From positions 124,001 through 188,000 of the forward strand of contig NZ_QEHM01000008.1 in NCBI RefSeq assembly GCF_003116585.1: DNA of 64,000 nt. The letters are read 5' to 3'. Positions 35,683-44,893 of the stretch are shown here, one piece after another (the first letter of the stretch is position 1; each line of letters begins with the position of its first letter). The position numbers were made by a program, and so were the translations under genes. Source of the DNA: Albibacillus kandeliae. GTDB lineage: Bacteria; Pseudomonadota; Alphaproteobacteria; Rhodobacterales; Rhodobacteraceae. The notes under the pieces are model-generated. The model had not been told where the DNA came from, did no database searches, and was given only the letters and a program-made list of their open reading frames with translations.

Positions 35683-37050
35683 ATGGCCAAATCCACCAAG
35701 ACCTTCATCTGTAACAGCTGCGGCGCCACCTCTTCCAAGTGGTCGGGCCGCTGCGAAGCCTGCGGCGAGTGGAACTCGATCACCGAGGAGGCCCCGCTCT
35801 CGGCGGGCCCCGCCTCGAAGTCGCTCGGCGCGGCGCGGGGCAGCACCATTCCCCTGACAGACCTCGCGACCGAGGAAGCACCGCCCCCACGCACCCATTC
35901 CGGCATCGAGGAGTTCGACCGGGTTCTGGGCGGCGGGCTGGTCCCGGCCTCGGCCATCCTCGTGGGCGGCGACCCGGGCATCGGCAAGTCCACGCTGCTG
36001 CTTCAGGCCGCGGCGCAATTCGCGCGCAACGGCATCAAGACGCTCTACATCTCGGGAGAGGAAGCCTCGGCCCAGGTGCGTATGCGCGCCCAGCGGCTCG
36101 GTCTGGCCGAGGCCCCGGTGCAGCTTGGCGCCGAAACCAACCTACGCGACATCCTCACGACGCTGGAGGCCGAGCGGCCCCAGCTGGCCATCATCGACTC
36201 GATCCAGACCATGTGGGCCGACAACGTCGAGAGTGCGCCGGGTTCTGTCAGCCAGGTCCGCGCGGCGGCGCACGAGCTGACGACCTTTGCCAAGCGGCGC
36301 GGCTGCTCGGTGATCCTTGTCGGTCACGTCACCAAGGAGGGCCAGATCGCAGGCCCCCGCGTGGTCGAGCACATGGTCGACACGGTGCTCTACTTCGAGG
36401 GCGAGCGCGGCCATCAGTTCCGCATCCTGCGCGCTGTCAAGAACCGCTTTGGCCCGGCGGACGAGATCGGCGTGTTTGAGATGACGGGCAACGGGCTGGC
36501 CGAGGTGACCAATCCCTCTGCCCTGTTCCTGTCCGAGCGCGGCGAACCATCGCCGGGGTCGGTGGTCTTTGCCGGGATCGAGGGCACCCGCCCGGTCCTC
36601 GTGGAGCTGCAGGCACTGGTCGCGCCCTCGCCCCACTCGCAGCCGCGCCGTACGGTCGTCGGCTGGGACGGCGGGCGGCTCGCCATGATCCTTGCCGTGC
36701 TCGAGGCGCGCTGCGGCATCCCCTTCGCCGGGCTCGACGTCTACCTGAACGTGGCGGGCGGGCTGAAGATCTCGGAACCCGCTGCGGACCTCGCGGTCGC
36801 GGCGGCCCTGCTGTCGGCACGGGAGGACGCCGCCCTGCCCGCGGATACCGTCGTCTTCGGCGAGATCTCACTGTCGGGGGCGCTGCGCCCGGCGCCGCAG
36901 ACGGAAAACAGGTTGAAAGAGGCCCGGAAACTTGGTTTTACCGCGGCCATCGCCCCTGCGGGTGGCAAAACCGTTACAGGTGATGGATTGTCCCTTGTTC
37001 GGGCCACCGATCTGACAGGATTTGTTGGCGAAGTATTCGGAGCCGGTTAA
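35683..37050 (+). CDS. radA: DNA repair protein RadA (Sms)
   Basis: 455 residues, full length. A zinc finger CNSCGATSSKWSGRCEAC lies at 10-27, Walker A GGDPGIGKSTLL near 90, the RadA-specific KNRFGPADEIG motif near 255, and a C-terminal Lon-protease-like domain with no catalytic serine. RadA is a DnaB-like helicase that extends recombination intermediates. It precedes cvpA by 38 bases. Confidence 0.95.
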   Translation: MAKSTKTFICNSCGATSSKWSGRCEACGEWNSITEEAPLSAGPASKSLGAARGSTIPLTDLATEEAPPPRTHSGIEEFDRVLGGGLVPASAILVGGDPGIGKSTLLLQAAAQFARNGIKTLYISGEEASAQVRMRAQRLGLAEAPVQLGAETNLRDILTTLEAERPQLAIIDSIQTMWADNVESAPGSVSQVRAAAHELTTFAKRRGCSVILVGHVTKEGQIAGPRVVEHMVDTVLYFEGERGHQFRILRAVKNRFGPADEIGVFEMTGNGLAEVTNPSALFLSERGEPSPGSVVFAGIEGTRPVLVELQALVAPSPHSQPRRTVVGWDGGRLAMILAVLEARCGIPFAGLDVYLNVAGGLKISEPAADLAVAAALLSAREDAALPADTVVFGEISLSGALRPAPQTENRLKEARKLGFTAAIAPAGGKTVTGDGLSLVRATDLTGFVGEVFGAG

Positions 37051-37088
37051 AAGACCCGCGACAGGCAGGAACGAAGGCAGAGAAGTAC

Positions 37089-37655
37089 ATGGAAGGTTTC
37101 ACCCTCATTGACGGTGTCGTGGCGATTGTCATCGTCCTGTCGGCGCTGCTGGCATATTCCCGTGGTTTCGTACGCGAGGCCATGGCAATCGTCGGCTGGG
37201 TGGCAGCCGCCGTCCTCGCCTACATGTTCGCCCCCAAGGTGGAACCGCTGGTCAAGGAAATCCCCGCCGTCGGCAAGTTCTTCGCCGACAGCTGCGAGCT
37301 CTCGGTGATTGCGGCCTTTGCCGTGGTCTTTGCCATCGCGCTGATCCTCGTCTCCTTCTTCACGCCGCTGTTTTCGACCCTCGTGCGCCGCTCGGCAGCC
37401 GGCGGAATCGACCAGGGCCTCGGCTTTCTCTTCGGCGTGGCGCGCGGCATCCTGCTCGTCACCATCGGCTTCTTCGTCTACCAGCAGGTGATGGCGAACG
37501 ACCCGGTTCCGATGGTCGACGGCAGCCGCTCGGCACAGGTGTTCGACCGCCTGACCGGCGAGATCGAAAGCAACAACCCCGAAGAGGCGCTTGGCTGGAT
37601 CACCACCAAGTACGAAGACCTCGTCGGCAAGTGCAGCGCGCCCGCCGCGAACTGA
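37089..37655 (+). CDS. cvpA: CvpA family protein
   Basis: 188 residues with four membrane helices in the first 140; the opening FTLIDGVVAIVIVLSALLAY and SRGFVREAMAIVGWV are typical of CvpA. Named from colicin V production in E. coli, where cvpA precedes purF; here purF is 1.7 kb away with other genes between. Envelope role unknown. Confidence 0.88.
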   Translation: MEGFTLIDGVVAIVIVLSALLAYSRGFVREAMAIVGWVAAAVLAYMFAPKVEPLVKEIPAVGKFFADSCELSVIAAFAVVFAIALILVSFFTPLFSTLVRRSAAGGIDQGLGFLFGVARGILLVTIGFFVYQQVMANDPVPMVDGSRSAQVFDRLTGEIESNNPEEALGWITTKYEDLVGKCSAPAAN

Positions 37656-37670
37656 CCCGCGCGAGCGCGC

Positions 37671-38855
37671 TCAGCGCTCCGCCATTTCCTTGAAGAACGC
37701 CCCTGTCGCAGACATGAGCCTCTCCCAGCAGGGGCTTTGCGGCAGGATCACGTGGCTGGCGGTTTCCAGCGCCAGAAACCGCGCATCTGGCAGGTCCTGC
37801 GCCAGCCGCCTGCCCTGCGCAAAGGGTTGCACCGCGTCGCGTTCGCTGTGCACCACCAGCACCGGGCAGCGGACCTGCGCCAGCCTGTCGGTCACATCGA
37901 ACTCTCCCACTGCCCGCCGCAACGCTGCCGCCCCATCCGGTGTCGCCGAGGCGAGTTGCATTTCGATGAAACTGTCCATCTGCTCGCTGGTCGCCTCCGG
38001 CATGAAGAGCGTGGACAGCGCCGTCATGAAGGCGCTGCCCGGTTGCCCCCAGCCCTGCCGTACCAGTTGAACCAGAGTTTCGGTTTCGGCCTCGCCGGTG
38101 TGGCGGTCGCGCACGCCGCTTCCCTCGACGAATCCGCCGTAGAGCACCATCGCCCTGACCCGTTCCGGGTAGCGCGCGGCAAAGGCAATGGAGACCGGCA
38201 CGCTTTGTGAGACCGCGAAGATGAAGAAGTCTTCTGCGCTGGCGGCATCGGCCACCGCCTTCATGTCTTCCACGCAGGTCTCCACCGTGATCCCCGCCAC
38301 CGCCCGTTCCGACAGACCGGTGCCACGCTGGTCGTAGCGCAGCAGCCGGTGGTCCGCCCCGAGGCGATCCAGCAACGGGCGCCACACAGGGCTCTGCCAG
38401 TCGAGTTCGAGGTGCGACAGCCAGTGACCGGCCCGCATCAGGGCGGGCCCCTGTCCGGACTCGGCCCAGGCGAGTCCCGTACCGTCGGCGGACCGTGTCA
38501 GGCGCACCGTCTGCCGCGCCTCCGCCGGGCGGGCAGCCGTGGCACCATCCCGTGTGACCTCGACGGCGAGTTGCACGCCGTGGCGCGTGACCGTGCGGAT
38601 CACCGACTGGCGCCGCCCGTCGTCCCCCACCGCCACACGGGCCGAGCGGATGCGCGAGTCGATCGCCCCTTCTGAGACGATGCGCCCCCGCCAGATTTCC
38701 GCGATCATGGTATCGCGGCTGACCAGCGCGCCGTCCCCTTCGACGAGCAGACGCAACAGGGTGAACACCTGCGGCTCGACATGTACCTCCTCGCCCGCAC
38801 GGAGCAGACGGTGGCGTTCGGTGTCGAGCGTACAGTCGGCGAAATGGTAGATCAT
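37671..38855 (-). CDS. Winged-helix DNA-binding domain fused to alpha/beta hydrolase
   Basis: 394 residues from the ATG at 38855 (the frame runs on to 38891). Residues 1-95 are an OmpR/CadC-type winged helix (YHFADCTLDTERHRLL ... HVEPQVFTLLRLLVEG, SVIRTVTRHGVQL). Residues 115-394 are an alpha/beta hydrolase with RYDQRGTGLSE, a nucleophile region FAVSQSVPVS in place of GxSxG, an acid in VVHSERDAV and His in ETASHVI. The hydrolase part may sense a ligand. It is convergent with cvpA, with only 15 bases between stops. Confidence 0.82.
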   Translation of the reverse strand: MIYHFADCTLDTERHRLLRAGEEVHVEPQVFTLLRLLVEGDGALVSRDTMIAEIWRGRIVSEGAIDSRIRSARVAVGDDGRRQSVIRTVTRHGVQLAVEVTRDGATAARPAEARQTVRLTRSADGTGLAWAESGQGPALMRAGHWLSHLELDWQSPVWRPLLDRLGADHRLLRYDQRGTGLSERAVAGITVETCVEDMKAVADAASAEDFFIFAVSQSVPVSIAFAARYPERVRAMVLYGGFVEGSGVRDRHTGEAETETLVQLVRQGWGQPGSAFMTALSTLFMPEATSEQMDSFIEMQLASATPDGAAALRRAVGEFDVTDRLAQVRCPVLVVHSERDAVQPFAQGRRLAQDLPDARFLALETASHVILPQSPCWERLMSATGAFFKEMAER

Positions 38856-39012
38856 GCCCCAAGTCTGCCTCGTCCCCCGCGCGCCTCTCAAGAAAAACCG
38901 GCCCGCAAGACGGAGATTCAGGCAAATCTGCAGATCGTCTTCAGGTCCCCGTCAGGCGCGCGCTCAGGCTTCCTGCCATGTTCGGGAGAGACATCCGCAG
39001 AGGAGACCGGCC

Positions 39013-39216
39013 ATGGATTTTACCGAAATCACCCCCCGCCGCCGCCCCGATGGTTCCATCGACGTCGCGCATTACATCGCGCATGGGCGACGGGCGCGGG
39101 CGGAACAGGCGCAGAGGCTCTGTGCCCGGGCGCACAGCCCTGCGCCTGCAACGCCGCAAAAGCCCGCCAACCTGTTGCAAAGACTGCTTGGCGGTGTCCG
39201 CGTACGCACAGCTTAG
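39013..39216 (+). CDS. Small hypothetical protein
   Basis: 67 residues from the ATG at 39013, with AGAGGAGA upstream. The start is preferred over an in-frame ATG at 38854, which lies in the divergent promoter region. The segment DVAHYIAHGRRARAEQAQRL resembles small Rhodobacteraceae proteins of unknown role; no membrane segment. Confidence 0.5.
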   Translation: MDFTEITPRRRPDGSIDVAHYIAHGRRARAEQAQRLCARAHSPAPATPQKPANLLQRLLGGVRVRTA

Positions 39217-39346
39217 GCGCTATCCGGGGCGGCAGGGCGGTCACGTTTGCGGGCAAGGCGCAGGTTATTTGTGATCCTTTGATGACACTGGCGGCTTGAG
39301 CCATTATGTGAGGGGTCTAACACCCCCCGGATTCGGAGCTGCCGCC

Positions 39347-40819
39347 TTGTCCAAGCTGCAAATGCCGCCCGCGCACCCATTCGACGATGACAAGTTGAAG
39401 GAGGAATGCGGGATCTTCGGCGTTGTCGGTGTATCAGACGCCGCTAACTTCGTCGCCCTAGGTCTCCATGCCTTGCAACACCGTGGTCAGGAGGCCGGCG
39501 GGATCGTCGTCCACCACCCCGAGCACGGGTTCAACTCGGCCCGCCGTTTCGGCTATGTGCGCGACAACTTCACCTCTCAGAGCGTGATGGAAACCTTGCC
39601 CGGCCCCATCGGCATCGGGCACGTGCGCTACTCGACCGCCGGCAACAAGGGCAACACCGCGATCCGCGACGTCCAGCCCTTCTTCGGCGAGTTCTCGATG
39701 GGCGGCGCGGCGATTGCCCACAATGGCAACATCACCAATGCCAACGCCCTGCGCCGCGAGCTGATCGAGCGCGGCTCGATCTTCCAGTCTTCCTCGGACA
39801 GCGAATGCATCATCCACCTGATGGCGCGCTCCATGGGCCGGTCGATTCCCGACCGCATGGAAGAGGCGCTGCGCAAGGTCGAAGGCGCCTTCTCGGTCGT
39901 CGCGATGACCCGCACCAAGCTGATCGGCGTGCGTGACCCGCTGGGCGTGCGCCCGCTGGTTCTGGGCAAGCTGGCCGAAGGATGGGTCCTGTCCTCGGAA
40001 ACCTGCGCCCTCGACATCATCGGTGCCGATTTCGTCCGCGAGATCGAACCGGGCGAGATGGTTGTGATCAGCGAGAAATCGGGCGTGGAGAGCCATTTCC
40101 CCTTCCGCCGCCAGAACTCGCGCTTCTGCATCTTCGAACACGTCTACTTCTCGCGTCCCGACTCGATCCTCGGCGGCCGCTCGGTCTACGAGAGCCGTCG
40201 CCAGATCGGCGTGGAACTGGCCAAGGAAGCGGCCGTGGATGCCGACCTGGTCTGCCCGGTGCCCGACAGCGGCACCCCGGCGGCCATCGGCTTCAGCCAG
40301 GAGAGCGGCATTCCCTTCGCGCTCGGCATCACCCGCAACCAGTACATGGGGCGGACCTTCATCGAGCCGACCGAGCAGATCCGGAACATGGGCGTGCGGC
40401 TCAAGCTGAACGTGAACCGTGCCCTGATCAAGGACAAGCGGGTCATCCTCGTGGACGACTCGGTGGTGCGCGGCACCACCTCGCGCAAGATCAAGGAAAT
40501 GATCCTCGACGCGGGCGCCAAGGAGGTGCACTTCCGCATCGCCTCGCCGCCGACCGCATGGCCCTGCTTCTACGGCGTCGACACGCCGCAGCGGGAGAAG
40601 CTGCTGGCCGCGACCATGAGCGAGGAAGAGATGCGCCAGCACCTCGAAGTCGACTCGCTCAAGTTCATCTCGCTCGACGGTCTCTACCGTGCGGTGGGCG
40701 AAGCCGGTGGCCGCGACAACAAGCGCCCGCAGTATTGCGACGCCTGTTTCTCGGGAGAGTACCCGGTGCGCCCGGCCGACATGCTCGAACAGGGGTTCGA
40801 GATGAAGGCGGCCGAGTAA
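39347..40819 (+). CDS. purF: Amidophosphoribosyltransferase
   Basis: About 490 residues. I prefer the TTG at 39347 because GGAG lies eight bases upstream; the ATG at 39362 lacks a ribosome site and an ATG at 39296 adds a non-conserved tail. After a ~20-residue leader, the nucleophile Cys is in EECGIFG, so the leader is probably removed. The glutaminase domain is followed by the PRPP loop VILVDDSVVRGTTSR. It makes phosphoribosylamine, the first step of purine synthesis. YCDACFSGEYPV near the end is a B. subtilis-type segment that may hold an iron-sulfur ligand. Confidence 0.93.
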   Translation: MSKLQMPPAHPFDDDKLKEECGIFGVVGVSDAANFVALGLHALQHRGQEAGGIVVHHPEHGFNSARRFGYVRDNFTSQSVMETLPGPIGIGHVRYSTAGNKGNTAIRDVQPFFGEFSMGGAAIAHNGNITNANALRRELIERGSIFQSSSDSECIIHLMARSMGRSIPDRMEEALRKVEGAFSVVAMTRTKLIGVRDPLGVRPLVLGKLAEGWVLSSETCALDIIGADFVREIEPGEMVVISEKSGVESHFPFRRQNSRFCIFEHVYFSRPDSILGGRSVYESRRQIGVELAKEAAVDADLVCPVPDSGTPAAIGFSQESGIPFALGITRNQYMGRTFIEPTEQIRNMGVRLKLNVNRALIKDKRVILVDDSVVRGTTSRKIKEMILDAGAKEVHFRIASPPTAWPCFYGVDTPQREKLLAATMSEEEMRQHLEVDSLKFISLDGLYRAVGEAGGRDNKRPQYCDACFSGEYPVRPADMLEQGFEMKAAE

Positions 40820-40847
40820 GCCACCAGCGCAGCGCGCAAAATCATCG

Positions 40848-40884
40848 GGCCCGGACGCGACGTTATCGCGTTCGGGCCTTATTT
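40848..40884 (+). terminator. Terminator of purF
   Basis: A 13-base-pair stem GGCCCGGACGCGA / TCGCGTTCGGGCC with one G-T pair, loop CGTTA, then TTATTT. Confidence 0.8.
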
Positions 40885-41037
40885 CATTGGGGCTGATCGG
40901 CGATTCCCTGCTGGAGGACGGCAAGGCGCCGCCGGTCCGCGCGGGCCGCGGCGAAACCGCTCTTTAACCTTTCTCCCCCGTCTGGCAAGAGCCATCCCCG
41001 CAAGCTGCCGCAGCGCAGCAAAACGAGTCAGGTTCTC

Positions 41038-41292
41038 ATGTCAGAAACACCCGCAGCCGTCGCTCGGACGGCCACGATCCCCAATGCCCTGCGCGCCGGT
41101 CCGCTGACCCTGCTGGGCACGCTGACCTCTCCTTCGGGGTCGGTGGCGCTGATGCGCAGCAACAACGGCAAGGTTCACCGCCTGAACAAGGGCGACAAGG
41201 TCTCGGGCGCGACCGTGACCGCGATTTCCGACGGCGAGGTGATCGTGGTCGAACACGGTGCGGCCAAACGCTACAGCCTGCCGAACAGCTGA
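41038..41292 (+). CDS. Small PulC/PilP-like domain protein
   Basis: 84 residues with no signal peptide. The pattern LTLLGTLTSPSGSVALMRSN, KVHRLNKGDKVSGATVTAI and GEVIVVEHG is the beta-rich HR domain found in type II secretion GspC and pilus PilP. Here the domain stands alone. No secretion or pilus genes are nearby, so the role is unknown. Confidence 0.65.
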   Translation: MSETPAAVARTATIPNALRAGPLTLLGTLTSPSGSVALMRSNNGKVHRLNKGDKVSGATVTAISDGEVIVVEHGAAKRYSLPNS

Positions 41293-41331
41293 GGCTTGAC
41301 CTCTGGCGCGTTCCTGATCACACCGCTGGGC

Positions 41332-41973
41332 ATGACCAAACTTGCCCTGATCACCGGCGCTTCGCGCGGACTGGGTGCCGCGCTCGCCGAAGCGCTGGCA
41401 CCGACCCATCATGTCATCGCAGTCGCGCGCACCACCGGCGCGCTCGAAGAGCTGGATGACCGGATCCAGGCCCGGGGCGGCAGCGCGACCCTGGCCCCCA
41501 TGGACGTCACCGTGCCCGAGGCCATGGCGACCCTGTGCCGGGGCATCTACGACCGCTGGGGCAAGCTGGACCTCTGGCTGCACACCGCGGTCCATGCCGC
41601 GCCGCTGAGCCCTGCCCCCCATGCCGATCCCAAGGACTGGGCCAAGGCCGTCGCGGTCAACGCCACGGCAACCTCGGTGCTGATCTCCTACGTCGCCCCC
41701 CTGCTGGGCGCAGAGGGCCAGGCGGTGTTCTTCGACGATCCCCACGTGGGCGAGAAATTCTTTGCGGTCCATGCCGCGACCAAGGCGGCCCAGATCGCGC
41801 TGGCCCGGGCGTGGCAGGCCGAATCCGACAAGATCGGCCCGCGCGTGCATGTCCTTGCCCCCGCGCCGATGCCCACCGCGACCCGCGCCCGGTTCTTCCC
41901 GGGCGAAGACCGGAGCACGCTGGCGACAACGCAGGACGAAGCGCAGCGGCTGCTCGCACAATTGTCACTCTGA
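41332..41973 (+). CDS. SDR-family oxidoreductase
   Basis: 213 residues from the ATG at 41332; a TTG at 41296 is a weaker choice. The cofactor loop [15 protein letters not shown] is clear. The catalytic YxxxK is not: the matching region reads [15 protein letters not shown], with His where Tyr is expected four residues before Lys. It may be a cofactor-binding or altered-activity SDR. Short for the family. It lies between the PulC-like gene and surE. Confidence 0.78.
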   Translation: MTKLALITGASRGLGAALAEALAPTHHVIAVARTTGALEELDDRIQARGGSATLAPMDVTVPEAMATLCRGIYDRWGKLDLWLHTAVHAAPLSPAPHADPKDWAKAVAVNATATSVLISYVAPLLGAEGQAVFFDDPHVGEKFFAVHAATKAAQIALARAWQAESDKIGPRVHVLAPAPMPTATRARFFPGEDRSTLATTQDEAQRLLAQLSL

Positions 41974-42074
41974 CAGGAGTGCAGGAGGCGCGAAGGGCGC
42001 CTCCTCCCTTGCCCCGTTCTGCCCCCTCGCCTATCAAGGGCCCAAAACGGGCAAGGCGCGAAAAGGGGCGGCGG

Positions 42075-42857
42075 ATGCGCATACTTATCACCAACGACGA
42101 CGGTATCAACGCACCGGGTCTCGAGACGCTGGAGGCCATTGCCGCCGAGCTGGCGGGGCCCTCAGGAGAGGTCTGGGTCGTCGCGCCCGCCTTCGAGCAA
42201 TCGGGGGTGGCGCATTGCATCAGCTACACCCATCCCACAATGCTGATCCGCATGTCTGAACGCCGTTACGCGGCCGAAGGCTCGCCCGCCGACTGTGTGC
42301 TCGCGGGCCTGCACGAGGTGCTGAGCGACAACGAACCCACGCTGGTCCTGTCCGGTGTGAACCGGGGCAACAACTCGGCCGAGAACGCGCTCTACTCGGG
42401 TACGCTGGGCGGCGCGATCGAGGCCTCGCTGCAGGGCATCCCGGCCATCGCGCTCTCGCAGTTCATGGGGCCGCGACTGGCGGGGCTGGACGACCCGTTC
42501 GAGGCCGCGCGTCAGCACGGGGCCGAGGTGGTGCGCCGAATCCTGGCCAATGCACCCGGCAACAGCAATCCCTATCCGGTCTTCTACAACGTCAACTTCC
42601 CGCCGGTCCCGGCGGCAGAGGTGCAGGGCATCCGGGTTACCCCGCAGGGCAAGCGCCCCGACACCCGCTTCAGCGTCGAACCGCATGACTCGCCCTCCGG
42701 GCGGCGGTTTCTCTGGGTCCGGGGCGGCAACCAGCAGATCGCCAGCCAGCCCGGCAGCGACGCACACGCCAACCTCGAAGGCTATATCTCGGTCACGCCG
42801 ATGCGGGCGGACTTCACGGCCCATGACGTACTCGACCAGCTGAAGGCCATCGAATGA
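42075..42857 (+). CDS. surE: 5'/3'-nucleotidase SurE
   Basis: 260 residues from the ATG at 42075. The metal-site opening [14 protein letters not shown] and the later [21 protein letters not shown] are signature motifs. It dephosphorylates nucleoside monophosphates and survives stress in stationary phase in E. coli. It overlaps pcm by four bases, the same order as surE-pcm-nlpD in gammaproteobacteria. Confidence 0.95.
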   Translation: MRILITNDDGINAPGLETLEAIAAELAGPSGEVWVVAPAFEQSGVAHCISYTHPTMLIRMSERRYAAEGSPADCVLAGLHEVLSDNEPTLVLSGVNRGNNSAENALYSGTLGGAIEASLQGIPAIALSQFMGPRLAGLDDPFEAARQHGAEVVRRILANAPGNSNPYPVFYNVNFPPVPAAEVQGIRVTPQGKRPDTRFSVEPHDSPSGRRFLWVRGGNQQIASQPGSDAHANLEGYISVTPMRADFTAHDVLDQLKAIE

Positions 42858-43501
42858 CCGGGCCCTCCGCCGAAACCAAGATGCAGTTTCTCTTCGCGCT
42901 CCGTTCGCACGGGGTGACCGACACCCGCGTGCTGAAGGCAATGGAAGAGATCGACCGGGGCCGGTTCATCACCGGTCTCTTCGCCGAGCGCTCCTACGAG
43001 GACACGCCGCTGCCCATCGCCTGCGGGCAAACCATCTCGCAGCCCTCCATCGTGGGGCGCATGACGCAGGCCCTACAACTGAGCCCGCGCGACAAGGTGC
43101 TGGAGGTCGGAACCGGCTCGGGCTACCAGGCCGCGATCCTGTCGCGGCTCGCGCGCCGGGTCTACACGGTGGACCGCCACGCCCGGCTGGTGCGCGAGGC
43201 GAACGAGGTGTTCCAGTCGCTCGGGCTGGTCAATATCACCGCGATGACGGCGGACGGATCGCACGGGCTGCCGGAACAGGCCCCCTTCGACCGAATCCTC
43301 GTGACCGCCGCCGCCGAGGACCCGCCCGGCCCGCTCTTGGCTCAGCTCAAGATCGGGGGTATCATGGTGGTGCCGGTCGGCCAGTCCGACGCGGTGCAGA
43401 CCCTGATCCGCGTCCGGCGCGGTGAAAACGGGTTCGACTATGATGAATTGCTGCCCGTCCGCTTCGTCCCCCTCCTTGAAGGACTGGGCCGGGACGGATA
43501 G
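42854..43501 (+). CDS. pcm: Protein-L-isoaspartate O-methyltransferase
   Basis: 215 residues. The AdoMet site is [15 protein letters not shown] near 80, and [15 protein letters not shown] just before it is the substrate-site region of the family. It repairs isoaspartyl residues in damaged proteins. Its ATG overlaps the surE stop and the NlpD-like gene follows after 62 bases. Confidence 0.95.
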   Translation: MTGPSAETKMQFLFALRSHGVTDTRVLKAMEEIDRGRFITGLFAERSYEDTPLPIACGQTISQPSIVGRMTQALQLSPRDKVLEVGTGSGYQAAILSRLARRVYTVDRHARLVREANEVFQSLGLVNITAMTADGSHGLPEQAPFDRILVTAAAEDPPGPLLAQLKIGGIMVVPVGQSDAVQTLIRVRRGENGFDYDELLPVRFVPLLEGLGRDG

Positions 43502-43563
43502 GCCATAGGCAGGATGACCGCCACCGCCCGGCACAACGGGAGGGGCGTATTGAGGATATCGAG

Positions 43564-44754
43564 ATGAAAATGCCCGCTGGACCCTTTTCCATCCGCGCTA
43601 TCGCAGCCCTGTCTGTCCTGGCGCTGACAGCCGCCTGTGACGAGCCGCTGGACTTTGACATGCGCGGCAAGGTCGGCGCCTTCTCGACCGCGTCTGCGGC
43701 GCAGCAGGCGGTCGGGGCGCGGCCCCAGCCCGATGATCGCGGCGTGATCTCCTACCCGAATTACCAGGTGGTCGTGGCCCGGCGCGGCGATACGGTCAGC
43801 GACGTGGCAAACCGCATCGGCCTGCCCTCCTCCGACCTTGCGCGCTACAACGGCCTGACACCGGGCGACCCGCTGCGCGAAGGCGAGGTGATCGCCCTGC
43901 CGCGCCGAGTGGCCGAACCCTCGGCGGCAACCGGGGTCGACATCGCCTCGCTCGCCGGGAGCGCCATCGACGCCTCTCCCGACACCACCCCCTCGGTCAG
44001 CACCGCGACCCTGCCGCCCGCCAGCAGCAGCAGCGCCGCCCGCCCCGCGCCTGCGCCGGTCGCCACCGCCTCGCCCGAGCCGGTGCGGCACAAGGTGGTC
44101 CGGGGCGAGACCGCCTATACCGTCGCGCGCCTCTACGACGTGCCGATCAAGTCGCTGGCGGAATGGAACGGGCTCGGCTCGGACTTCACCATCCGCGAGG
44201 GCCAGTACCTGCTGATCCCGGTCGCGGGCGCCGCCGCCCCTGCCCGTACGGTCCAGACCGCCGCTGCGGTGACCGAACCCGGCCAGGGCAGCCCGACCCC
44301 GGTGCCGCCGAGCGCCAGCAAGCCGCTGCCGGACGAGAAGGTTGCCGCGCGCACCGACGAGGTGGCGCAGGAGGTCTCCGTCGGCAAGCCGACGGCAACC
44401 AGCTCGGCGCAGATGGATTTCCCGGTGAAGGGTAAGATCATCCGCACCTACACCAAGGGCAAGAACGAAGGCATCGACATCGCCGCATCGCCGGGTGCCG
44501 CGGTGACCGCCGCCAAGGACGGCAGCGTGGCCGCGATCACCTCCAGCGCCGACCAGGTGCCGATCGTCGTGGTGCGCCATGCCGACAACCTGTTGACGGT
44601 CTATGCCAACGTCGAGAACATCAAGGTCAAGAAAGGCGATCCGGTCTCGCGCGGTCAGCAGATCGCCCAGCTGCGCGGCGGCTCGAACTCCTATGTTCAC
44701 TTCGAGGTCCGCAACGGCTTTGACAGTGTGAACCCGATGCCCTACCTCGAATAG
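43564..44754 (+). CDS. nlpD: NlpD-like lipoprotein: two LysM domains and LytM (M23) domain
   Basis: 396 residues. A lipoprotein signal ends at LTAAC (Cys25). LysM 1 is at about 62-110 (VVVARRGDTVSDVANRI) and LysM 2 at 178-222 (HKVVRGETAYTVARLYDVP). The C-terminal M23 domain (285-396) lacks the first zinc ligand: the HxGxD motif reads NEGID; the last motif is VHFEV with a single His. It is therefore more like NlpD/EnvC activators than an active endopeptidase. It probably binds septal peptidoglycan and activates an amidase. A strong terminator follows. Confidence 0.88.
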   Translation: MKMPAGPFSIRAIAALSVLALTAACDEPLDFDMRGKVGAFSTASAAQQAVGARPQPDDRGVISYPNYQVVVARRGDTVSDVANRIGLPSSDLARYNGLTPGDPLREGEVIALPRRVAEPSAATGVDIASLAGSAIDASPDTTPSVSTATLPPASSSSAARPAPAPVATASPEPVRHKVVRGETAYTVARLYDVPIKSLAEWNGLGSDFTIREGQYLLIPVAGAAAPARTVQTAAAVTEPGQGSPTPVPPSASKPLPDEKVAARTDEVAQEVSVGKPTATSSAQMDFPVKGKIIRTYTKGKNEGIDIAASPGAAVTAAKDGSVAAITSSADQVPIVVVRHADNLLTVYANVENIKVKKGDPVSRGQQIAQLRGGSNSYVHFEVRNGFDSVNPMPYLE

Positions 44755-44781
44755 GGCTTTGCCCGCACCGGAATGCGAAAA

Positions 44782-44818
44782 GGACCGGCGCCCATCACGG
44801 GCGCCGGTCCTTTCTTTT
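44782..44818 (+). terminator. Terminator of surE-pcm-nlpD operon
   Basis: GGACCGGCGCCC / GGGCGCCGGTCC, perfect 12-base-pair stem with loop ATCAC, then TTTCTTTT. Confidence 0.9.
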
Positions 44819-44826
44819 GCGGGTCT

Positions 44827-44890
44827 CAGGGGGCTCTGCCCCCGGCCTTCGGCCTCCCCCCGGGATATTTGGACCCCAAAGAAGTTGGGG
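44827..44890 (+). repeat. Intergenic repeat family 1, copy C
   Basis: CAGGGGGCTCTGCCCCC, then CCCGGGATATTT, then CCCCAAAGAAGTTGGGG, the last block itself an inverted repeat. It matches copies A and B near 20.1 kb and also lies between convergent genes (nlpD-like and DUF815). Confidence 0.6.
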
Positions 44891-44893
44891 CGG

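Noticed and set aside
43564-44754. Active M23 endopeptidase
   Set aside because: The first zinc ligand motif is degenerate, so an activator role is more likely.
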